A DNA stretch of 64,000 bases, taken from positions 1 through 64,000 of the forward strand of contig NZ_LCYG01000062.1 in assembly GCF_001017175.1 (NCBI RefSeq), written 5' to 3'. Numbering within the stretch: position 1 is the stretch's first letter; every line of letters begins with the position of its first letter. The position numbers were made by a program, and so were the translations under genes. The stretch comes from Microvirga vignae (GTDB taxonomy: Bacteria; Pseudomonadota; Alphaproteobacteria; Rhizobiales; Beijerinckiaceae). Under the pieces are notes generated by a model, which saw nothing but the letters and a program-made list of their open reading frames with translations, ran no database searches and was not told the DNA's origin. Below, one piece after another: positions 57,215 to 64,000 of the stretch.

Positions 57215-58171
57215 ATGCCAAAAGCGGTGCTACAAAGGATTTGTTGGAACACAAGCGGATGGCAGCGCCCAGACGGCTCCGCAAAACTCGACAAGGGCTA
57301 CGCGGGAGCTCATGGATATGCCCATGAGGAATGGAACTTCCAGTTATCCGACGCCTACAAGGGCCATGTATACGGCTACGTGTATACAGCCCCGCGAGTA
57401 AAAGCAGGGCAGACCTTTGATATTCTGTTCTACGCAATAAACCCCGCGAATAAAGAAAAGCGTATCGTAGGTGCCTACAATGGCGCGACACTTGTAGACG
57501 CCAGCGACTATAAGGGTCTTCTCAACCACTTCGAAAATTCAGGCATACTCGCCAGACGCACATCGGAATTAGCTGCAGCGAAGCTCGCCAGCGCCAGGAT
57601 CAGCCCGGCCGCGGACGTTCGCCGAAGCATAACAAAGAAGTGGTTAAAGATTAAATGCCCAGTCGATAAAGTAATCATGTTCCCAAACTCAATATTGCTT
57701 AGCGATATTATTGGAGCGAGAACAGTAGGGCATCATTTTACAACCTACACGTCGATTGATATTTCTCCTGAATTTTGGGAGAGTATTCTAGGTATAGCTA
57801 GCGACGAAGAAAACGATGTTCCTGATAACATCTCGGTAACTGAAAAGCGCCGATATCGGGTCCACAAGCGGATCGAGAGAAACCCTGCGGCTAGCACAGC
57901 GGCGAAGGCGTTTCACGGCTTTAAGTGCCAAGCATGCGACTTTGACTATTCCGACTTTTACGGGGATCTCGGCACCGGGTTCATCGAAGCCCACCACTTG
58001 CGGCCTATTTCAACACTCCAGATAGGCGAGAGCGTGGACTACAACGCCGCCACTGATTTTGCGGTGCTCTGCTCTAATTGCCACAGGATGATCCACAGAA
58101 TGGATAATCCCAGCGATGTGGCAGGCTTGCGGGCGCTGATCCAAAAGCGATCACAGCGGCATGCGGCCTGA
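57215..58171 (+). CDS. HNH endonuclease, McrA-like
   Basis: A 318-residue protein. The N-terminal half contains RICWNTSGWQRPDG and HGYAHEEWNFQ, a module often fused to restriction nucleases. The C-terminal HNH domain (about 245-305) shows CQACDFD, FIEAHHLRPIS and LCSNCHRMIHR, the McrA/ScoMcrA type that cuts modified DNA. Both zinc pairs and the HH are intact. The start at 57215 is chosen over 57200. Confidence 0.78.
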   Translation: MPKAVLQRICWNTSGWQRPDGSAKLDKGYAGAHGYAHEEWNFQLSDAYKGHVYGYVYTAPRVKAGQTFDILFYAINPANKEKRIVGAYNGATLVDASDYKGLLNHFENSGILARRTSELAAAKLASARISPAADVRRSITKKWLKIKCPVDKVIMFPNSILLSDIIGARTVGHHFTTYTSIDISPEFWESILGIASDEENDVPDNISVTEKRRYRVHKRIERNPAASTAAKAFHGFKCQACDFDYSDFYGDLGTGFIEAHHLRPISTLQIGESVDYNAATDFAVLCSNCHRMIHRMDNPSDVAGLRALIQKRSQRHAA

Positions 58172-58568
58172 ACATTGCCACATCGAAAGCAGCTCAACCC
58201 GCGACGGCAATGAATCACTAGCTGTGAACCGCATTCGAAGTGCGGCATACGCAAATACTCGCGCACCTATGGCGCCCAGCCTAAACCTTTGAGTTGATAG
58301 GGCTTTTGGGGCCGTAATCCCTGGGCGGACTGTGCTAGATCAAGTTTGTGATTGGGGAGGCGCATTCGCGGCGCTTCCGGAACAACTCTTTAAGCGGGCC
58401 AATAGCACCCGTGCCCTTCCTCCTAAGAGCCTGCTCACCTGCCACCCTTCCCTGTCCTTGCGAACATTATCCCCTCAAGCTAGACAGCAAATCGTGCCCT
58501 CTTAGGTTGGCCTGAAGTGGGCTCGAGAAGAATGTTATGAAGTTTATAGGGCAACAGGGGCAACAATA
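58172..58568. other. Gene-free region with tRNA-Ser anticodon-arm remnant
   Basis: No ORF. It contains the 23-nt copy of the tRNA-Ser anticodon arm described at 58229-58251. The remainder shows no repeat or promoter that I can defend. Confidence 0.45.
58229..58251 (+). repeat. Partial copy of the tRNA-Ser anticodon arm
   Basis: CCGCATTCGAAGTGCGGCAT followed by ACG, matching 54851-54873 of tRNA-Ser(CGA) in 21 of 23 positions, with the stem preserved. Anticodon arms are common integrase crossover sites, so this may be an old attachment site. Confidence 0.6.
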
Positions 58569-59246
58569 GTGAGAGTGCTATCTTTCGTCGTAGGCACTGC
58601 ATTGATCAGTCTTTCAACTGCATGCGCTCCGACCATCACCTTACCCGTTGCGGTCACGACCTCGAAAGGCGAGGTGTTCCGCGGTCGCACAGAAGGACCA
58701 CCGTTCTCCGGAGTCGTTAAGGTCTCAAATACAAAAGGCACCACGTGCGAGGGCAACTACACAACAGATAACAGCCGCACGATCCACGCGCCCGACGTCC
58801 ATTGCAGCGATGGACGCACTGCCTCGTTTACGGCGCTCCTCCAGCCGGACCTCGTGTCTGCGCGTGGGACTGCCAAATTCTCAGATGGATCATCAGCTGA
58901 GGTCGGAGTCGGCCAGCTGGCTGGCGCGAACGGACCACTTGCCGTTGAACAGGCAAACCGCCCACCGTCGAACTACAAGCAACTTGTCGTTGCATACGTG
59001 CGGGAGAGTTACTTTGATCCCTACAGCATTCGCGATGCTGCGATCACAGAGCCTGTGATGAGCAGCTACGCCGGCCTCCCAGCATGGTTGGTCTGCGTCA
59101 GAGCGAACGCAAAGAATCGGATGGGTGCCTATACAGGCAGGAAGTCAACGGCAATCTACATCCGCAATGGACAGGTTGTTGGGTCAGATGAGACATGTCT
59201 CGTCTCCGGATCACAGCGCCCGTTCCCAGAGCTCGAGAGCCTCTAA
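58569..59246 (+). CDS. Lipoprotein of unknown function
   Basis: A 225-residue lipoprotein: GTG start, signal peptide with lipobox STAC (C19), then a beta-rich domain (VAVTTSKGEVFRGRTEG; DGRTASFTAL) and a C-terminal domain with AYTGRKSTAIYIRNGQVV. Not recognised. Confidence 0.65.
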   Translation: MRVLSFVVGTALISLSTACAPTITLPVAVTTSKGEVFRGRTEGPPFSGVVKVSNTKGTTCEGNYTTDNSRTIHAPDVHCSDGRTASFTALLQPDLVSARGTAKFSDGSSAEVGVGQLAGANGPLAVEQANRPPSNYKQLVVAYVRESYFDPYSIRDAAITEPVMSSYAGLPAWLVCVRANAKNRMGAYTGRKSTAIYIRNGQVVGSDETCLVSGSQRPFPELESL

Positions 59247-59333
59247 GAACTCCCCCTGCAGTCCCGCCGGGAAAATCCTTGGCGGGCCTGCACCGGCGTC
59301 CTACGCATTCTGAACTGATCCGTTGAGGGTGCG

Positions 59334-60326
59334 ATGGCAACAATTCGAAAGTTACGTGGGCGCTGGCAGGCTGCGGTTCGCCGCAAAGGCATGAAGCCAA
59401 GAGCCAAGTCGTTTGACACCAAAGCAGAAGCCGAACGTTGGGCGCGAGAACTTGAGGCGGAGGTCGACCGCTTCGGGCGCGCGCCTGACACTCGTCCTGC
59501 CGAGAACATCACCTTGGGCGCCCTCCTCACCCGCTATCGCGATGAGGTCTCCCCAACCAAGAGAGGGGCACAGCAGGAAATCGAGCGCATTGATGTCCTG
59601 GTCCGCCATGATGTCTGTCATCGCACCCTTGCTGGCCTTAGCAGCGCGGACATCGCTAGTTACCGGGACGAGCGCATAAAGGCAGTGGCACCCTCGACAG
59701 TCGTCCGAGAGCTCGCCATCATCTCCCACGCTGTTGAAGTCGCTCAGCGCGAGTGGGGCTATCACCTTCCCTTCAATCCGGTGAAGCGGATTCGACGACC
59801 CACGATAGCAAACGCTCGCAACCGGAGGCTAGAAAGCAATGAAGAGCAGCGGCTCCTCGATGCGTGCGATACGGGCCGGACACCTTGCCTCAAGTCACTT
59901 CTGATCGTCGCAATTGAGACTGGGATGCGCAGAGGAGAGCTATTGTCCCTGGCGTGGACCGACATCGATCTTCAGGCGCGAGTTGCCCACCTGGAGATCA
60001 CAAAGAACGGCAGCAGCCGCGATGTGCCACTTTCTATGAGGGCTACTGAGGCGTTCCAAGCTCTCTACCATAAGATGGCCGGACCGAACGATCGTCCATT
60101 CCCGCTAACCGAGGGCGCTCTCGAGCAAGCCTGGATTCGGCTGAAAGCCCGAGCTGGTGTGCAGGGCCTCCGTTTCCACGACCTACGCCATGAAGCAATC
60201 TCACGCCTTTTCGAGAAGAACTTGAACGTGGTCGAGGTCAGCACAATCAGCGGCCACAAAGAGATGCGCATGCTGAGCCGATATACTCACCTCCGGGCCG
60301 TCGATCTCCTAGCTCGCATTGGCTGA
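59334..60326 (+). CDS. Tyrosine recombinase / integrase
   Basis: A 330-residue phage-type integrase with AP2-like N-terminus (IRKLRGRWQAAVRRKG), a core-binding domain and the catalytic set: R199 in ETGMRRGE, H282 and R285 in FHDLRHEA, H308 in SGHKEM and Y317 in RYTHL. Complete. It reads rightwards, away from the tRNA-Ser, so its own attachment site is uncertain. Confidence 0.9.
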   Translation: MATIRKLRGRWQAAVRRKGMKPRAKSFDTKAEAERWARELEAEVDRFGRAPDTRPAENITLGALLTRYRDEVSPTKRGAQQEIERIDVLVRHDVCHRTLAGLSSADIASYRDERIKAVAPSTVVRELAIISHAVEVAQREWGYHLPFNPVKRIRRPTIANARNRRLESNEEQRLLDACDTGRTPCLKSLLIVAIETGMRRGELLSLAWTDIDLQARVAHLEITKNGSSRDVPLSMRATEAFQALYHKMAGPNDRPFPLTEGALEQAWIRLKARAGVQGLRFHDLRHEAISRLFEKNLNVVEVSTISGHKEMRMLSRYTHLRAVDLLARIG

Positions 60327-60491
60327 TATTGTGCCATCGGTCAGGAATTTGGCAAAACATATTATATAACTACGATTTCGTGGCTATGCGCGACTATATT
60401 TGCATACCCGGCTTGCGGCACATTTTGAGCCCCAAGCCGCATAGCCGCCTATCGGCCGTTATGTAGACATCATCCACAATGGAGTTTGATG

Positions 60492-61229
60492 ATGTCCTAC
60501 TATGACGATGATGAAGACTACGTAGATTATGAAGCCTATGTAGATTATGGCGATTACGCGAGCCGCGATTCCTACCGCAATAAGCTCCCCTACTCTTACC
60601 TTACAGAGAAGGATTTGGAGGAGCTATTAACCCTCGACTTGGACCTAGCAGAAGAGTTTTCTTGGATCTGGAGCCGCGCCATCAACAATATGTGCCGGGA
60701 GTTTGAGAGGAAGCTCAAGACAGTGGAAGCGGTTCGCCTCGCGCTAACCCATCCTTACAAGTCGTATCTGGAATGGTGGGAGACGGAGCAGAAAATCAAG
60801 AGTAAGAACCGCAAAGCTCGCAGAGACGCCGCTCGCAACGAAGCCAAGAAGGAAGCCAAGCGCGCTGAGCGAGAGACTGAGGAGTATAAAGCTCTCGACG
60901 CGATCAAACGTGAAAGCGTGCTGCGCCTGAGGCTGCTTCGTGCTGGCACAAAGAAACCTCGCGGCGACAAGTGCGTGGAGCAGCTCCCTGGTAACGAGGA
61001 GATTTACGTCAAAGCGTGGAAGGCTCGTCAGCTGGCTCATCGCAAATATGGTCCGAAGGCGAGCCCTGCTAAGATCGCGCAAGTCTACAACGAGAGCTAT
61101 CCCAGGGAGTCAGTTACTCGCCACCAGATCCGCGCATGGAGCAAGGTGATCCTCCATCTGGAGAAGCCGGGTGGTATCTGGGATCCGGACAAGCTGACAA
61201 GACGCTTGGATAGGGGCAAGACTGCGTGA
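60492..61229 (+). CDS. Hypothetical protein with acidic tyrosine-rich N-terminus
   Basis: A 245-residue protein. The first 30 residues alternate D, Y and E (SYYDDDEDYVDYEAYVDYGD), the middle is a long basic/acidic helix (RKARRDAARNEAKKEAKRAE), and the C-terminus may hold a helix-turn-helix (SPAKIAQVYNESYPRESVTRHQIRAW). GGAG lies 7 bases before the ATG at 60492. Not recognised. Confidence 0.6.
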   Translation: MSYYDDDEDYVDYEAYVDYGDYASRDSYRNKLPYSYLTEKDLEELLTLDLDLAEEFSWIWSRAINNMCREFERKLKTVEAVRLALTHPYKSYLEWWETEQKIKSKNRKARRDAARNEAKKEAKRAERETEEYKALDAIKRESVLRLRLLRAGTKKPRGDKCVEQLPGNEEIYVKAWKARQLAHRKYGPKASPAKIAQVYNESYPRESVTRHQIRAWSKVILHLEKPGGIWDPDKLTRRLDRGKTA

Positions 61230-61283
61230 TCCAAGTCGCTCAGCCTAACGCACCCTGACCTTCGGCGCTCGGCCTGACCCTGC

Positions 61284-61314
61284 GTGACCCAAGACGAGCA
61301 AGTCCTTGGGTCAC
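61284..61314. repeat. Perfect 10-bp inverted repeat
   Basis: GTGACCCAAG (61284-61293) and CTTGGGTCAC (61305-61314) around an 11-nt loop, 55 bp after the preceding gene. It could be a terminator or regulator site; no T run follows. Confidence 0.6.
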
Positions 61315-62331
61315 ATAGCTTTTCCGAAACTCCGGGACATTCGCCATTCCTTTATATAGACTATATAAACAGTAGAAGAGTATATAGATATATTAACGAC
61401 GTTTCCCCTTTCACGGCGAGCTTCGCTCGCCAACGACGATCCTGGTCGCTTCGCTCCCGGATCGTCACTCGTTTGAACATTCTCTCCGGAGAGGTTAACA
61501 AGGAAAAAGAGGTAGATGATACTTTAGCCCTCCTCGCGGGCTTTGCCCTCTCGGCTCCCTAATCTGAAAGTAGCACTACTCCGGATTACCAGGCGTCTGA
61601 TCCCGCTTTGCGCCTTCTCAACCTTTGGGCTCGAACCTCCGGTTTCGGAGCTCGGGTTTCTGCGATGACGTGCGGGGCATGCCTTCCACATGTGAAGTTG
61701 CTTCAGGAAAGCACGAGGAGAGTCGTGGTGCTTCGCGGGCGGGTAGGTAGCCCAAGCGCCAGAAAACGCACTCAGCGGCTCTTAGAATGGATTCTACGGG
61801 CTGTGTGCGTGTGAGACTTACCTCCAGCGCGTCAGTCGTGGTGCGAGAGAGCCAAACAAGGCGAAGTCCTAGAAGGAGTGATGCTGCTCGGAGGCCTTCG
61901 GCTATGAGTCCAGCACCTCCTCGGCGCTCGTCCTAGGAGGTCATCCTAAGCAATATTGTCGAGCGACCCGCCGGTTAAAGCAGGTTAACGCCGGTCGCGG
62001 TTAAAGGAGCTTCCTGAAAAAACATTGCCTTGTCGAGGAATATCCTTAGTCAGTCGCGCCGGTGATTTTCTTTGCGCATACTCTGTGCCACGCCCTGGAG
62101 TCCTGTGAAAATGACCAGGATCAAGCGTTCCGACACTGCCGAGACGCAAAAGAAGTTCACTTCCGTCGAATCCGGACAATCGGGCGGGGCTCCAACCGGT
62201 TAAAGCGAGTTGAAGGCGAGTTAAGTTAAAACAGCCTCTCCGACGTTTTTTGACCAATCCGGCACTTAGTTCGATGCTCGTTACCGAGGACCACCCTTGA
62301 CCAAATCCGCTGGACGCTTCTTTCCTGTTCT
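61315..62331. other. One-kilobase gene-free region with AT tract, hairpins and GGTTAA repeats
   Basis: A very AT-rich tract (about 61352-61402) is followed by two strong hairpins: GGCGAGC-TTC-GCTCGCC (about 61417-61433) and GACGATCC...GGATCGTC (about 61435-61466). Further on GGTTAA motifs cluster at about 61972-62005 (three copies) and CCGGTTAAAGC recurs near 62198 with GAGTTAAGTTAA. Short frames in this region lack coding character. An origin, transfer site or termination region is possible. Confidence 0.5.
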
Positions 62332-62472
62332 CTAGACAGGGGATTTCCTTACCTCATTCCAACGATGGTTCAAATCAATCACAGCCTTGATCGCGGTCTC
62401 ATCCTCAATGGCCATCCCATACTTGTTGAGCCACTTGTAGAACCCGGGGCGAGTCCTTCCATTCTCTGTCAT
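62332..62472 (-). CDS. 46-residue small protein
   Basis: An ORF below the usual length limit, beginning MTENGRTRPGFYKWLNKYGM and ending KSPV. GGAG lies 5 nt before the ATG. Composition (W, Y, K, E) looks like a real soluble peptide, perhaps DNA-binding. Not recognised. Confidence 0.5.
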   Translation of the reverse strand: MTENGRTRPGFYKWLNKYGMAIEDETAIKAVIDLNHRWNEVRKSPV

Positions 62473-62639
62473 GAAGCTCCAGCCTCAGAGGGACCCATAT
62501 AGCCCCAGCGCGGCCCAATATCTTCGTTCTTCCAATATTGAACCACGTGACCGCGCCTGGCTTAGTCTCTAGTTGCCTTGGCCTAGAACATGAGCTGTGG
62601 CAACCTCGGAACCTGCAAAGACGACTTTCGGAGCTTAGG

Positions 62640-63278
62640 ATGACGGTTCCGTTTCACGACTTCTATACGGAGATACTTGAGGGATACCACGGTGCGAAGG
62701 TCAGAAATGAGCCAGGCTGCCGGCCCAGGGGCACCTTCACCCGCGCAAAGCCAGGATCCCTCAAATGGGTGTTCGTTTTGCAGAATCCAGGCGATCCTGT
62801 CTTGAAAGAGAAAAGCCTTGAAGCTGGGGCAACGCCCCGTCAATTAGTTGAGAGGCTCTGGAAACTTTCCGGGGAAATCCTAGAGAGGGATAATCCGTTC
62901 TCCAACACACTTTCAACGGCTCGGATCGAGGCATGCCGCTTGTGTCGCTTATCACCGTTAGAGCTTACGCAGCAGGTCATATTCACGAATATGGTTCGTT
63001 GCACAACCTTCAAAAAAGCAGGGAAGGAAGCCGAAAAGCCCAATGCTGAAGCAATCGAGCTGGGTGCTAACTGGCTTAAGAGAGAGATCGCCTTTTGGCA
63101 GCCTCAGATAATCATTGCTTATGGAAGCGTCGCTCGCGACGGCATGGCCAAATACGATATACCTTTTGATGATGACCTGCCGCACCCAACGGCGCAAGGT
63201 ATATGGCTAAACCAAAATCTGCGACGTCAACGGATTGAGGAGGTCCGCGAAGGATTGAGGATCCTGAAGAAGCTCTAG
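62640..63278 (+). CDS. Uracil-DNA glycosylase superfamily-like protein
   Basis: A 212-residue protein. VFVLQNPGDPVLKE (glycosylase active-site loop-like), FTNMVRCTTFKK, QPQIIIAYGSVARDG and LPHPTAQG occur in the order expected for the UDG fold (families 4/5 and relatives). The iron-sulfur cysteines of family 4 are only partly evident (CRLCRLS). GGAG six bases before ATG 62640 supports this start. It precedes a probable HNH nuclease, so a defence rather than repair role is possible. Confidence 0.6.
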   Translation: MTVPFHDFYTEILEGYHGAKVRNEPGCRPRGTFTRAKPGSLKWVFVLQNPGDPVLKEKSLEAGATPRQLVERLWKLSGEILERDNPFSNTLSTARIEACRLCRLSPLELTQQVIFTNMVRCTTFKKAGKEAEKPNAEAIELGANWLKREIAFWQPQIIIAYGSVARDGMAKYDIPFDDDLPHPTAQGIWLNQNLRRQRIEEVREGLRILKKL

Positions 63279-63399
63279 GCAGAACCCGCGGACATGAACA
63301 ATAATCTTCACTTTCACAAGAGGCTCACAGCTTCTGCTGGGGTAGCAAGTAGTATTGTGGATTCAACCTATCTGTATCAGCTTCTATGCGGTTACCTCT

Positions 63400-64000
63400 A
63401 TGACGAGACACTTTCTCGATCTTGAGCCCACACTCGAAAATCAATGGCGAGCTATCATCCTCTTTGGACGTAACGCCGCCTCATACAAATTTGCCTTGTC
63501 AAAAGCGCTGCTGTCACTTTCGCCGTCCGGTGAATTGATCAAGTTAGAGGAGCTTGCGCTACCTTTCGCACGTGAAGTTTGTGCTCACCTCAAGATTGCA
63601 CCGCGCCAGGCAACCAACTCCTCGAGCCGCTTCCTTGAGGCTTGCAAGCGATGGAACGCCGGGGAGCTAACAGACGATCAACTGCGCAACGCGACAGCGA
63701 AACTCGGGTTCGTGAACGTCATAGATGCCTTCCACAATCTCGATGCTCGCGAGCTTCCAAATCGGTTCTTTGTGGATGAGCGACGAACCAATGGCGGTAT
63801 TCGCTTAACAGACGATTTCTGGCGTCTCAACAGTGCCTCATCACCCGAGGGGCTGAAACATGAAACAGAGTCTCGTTGGCGGCTGGTTGAGACTGCCTGG
63901 GAGCTCGGCCTCAGTCGATCCCTAATCGCCTTCGATGATCAGACAGAGGACCTCTTCGTCAGCCAGTCACATAGGCGGCAGGCCGTCACTTCGTGCCGCC
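63400..64000 (+). CDS. Probable HNH nuclease, N-terminal part, cut by window edge
   Basis: The frame stays open from ATG 63400 to the end of the window (about 200 residues, stop not reached). The sequence includes TLENQWRAIILFGRNAASYK, LGFVNVIDAFHN, RFFVDERRTNGGIRLTDDFW and ends RRQAVTSCR. This matches my recollection of a family whose C-terminus is an HNH nuclease (R..VTS.R..L..Y....CFYC). The HNH itself would lie to the right of the window. No strong ribosome site is seen, so the start could be slightly upstream. Confidence 0.6.
   Translation, partial: MTRHFLDLEPTLENQWRAIILFGRNAASYKFALSKALLSLSPSGELIKLEELALPFAREVCAHLKIAPRQATNSSSRFLEACKRWNAGELTDDQLRNATAKLGFVNVIDAFHNLDARELPNRFFVDERRTNGGIRLTDDFWRLNSASSPEGLKHETESRWRLVETAWELGLSRSLIAFDDQTEDLFVSQSHRRQAVTSCR

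Noticed and set aside
61985-62257. 90-codon minus-strand frame over the GGTTAA repeats
   Set aside because: Built largely from the repeats and lacking coding character; treated as part of the non-coding region.

Overview
The window looks like chromosome of a GC-rich alphaproteobacterium of the order Hyphomicrobiales (Rhizobiales). Methylobacteriaceae, for example Microvirga, is my best guess. The evidence is the gene order purC-purS-purQ-purL-bolA-grxD, a TlpA homologue, LptM-lysA, a TIGR02302/DUF4175 protein, etfBA-hbd, a NepR-like peptide, DUF1236 and DUF6894 proteins, and the palindromic intergenic repeats typical of this order. No database search was possible, so the genus is inference.

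Layout. 1-360: leader of an rRNA operon on the minus strand, with two tandem promoters and a boxA; its 16S gene lies outside the window. 621-24122: ordinary chromosome with cell-wall, purine, iron-sulfur/redox, lysine, lipid A, cobalamin, electron-transfer and disulfide-bond genes. 24869-24953: tRNA-Leu(CAA), the target of a 10.6 kb integrated element (24940-35558) bounded by a 15-bp direct repeat that copies the tRNA 3' end. 35559-43460: a patch of small exported or stress-related genes, including a pilus-secretin N-domain protein, a BTLCP cysteine protease, a 55-residue NepR-like protein missed by ORF calling, a 14-residue glycine-repeat protein, cytochrome c', a DUF1194 protein and a decayed RTX gene. 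43511-54547: conserved housekeeping genes on the minus strand (rppH, ctpA, envC, rlmH, rsfS, nadD, proA, proB, obgE, rpmA, rplU). 54824-54913: tRNA-Ser(CGA), followed to the right edge by a second, patchy genomic island with nuclease-like genes, a tyrosine recombinase, a hairpin/iteron-like region and a uracil-DNA-glycosylase-like gene beside a probable HNH nuclease cut by the window edge.

The most interesting system is in the tRNA-Leu element. A 411-residue reverse transcriptase with the layout of the DRT2 (UG2) defence family follows a roughly 300-nt structured, apparently non-coding stretch. The antisense strand of that stretch stays open for 109 codons, carries a near-perfect Shine-Dalgarno plus ATG, and contains a CGACAC direct repeat spaced exactly 105 nt (35 codons). 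This is what a DRT2-type rolling-circle template for a never-ending ORF could look like, although the strand and the template limits are not proven. The same element carries a serine resolvase with TGATAG repeats, a minimal polymerase with family-A-like motifs coupled to a zinc-finger protein and followed by RNase HI, a TIR protein with four membrane helices, two overlapping membrane proteins, an Excalibur-domain protein and its own integrase.
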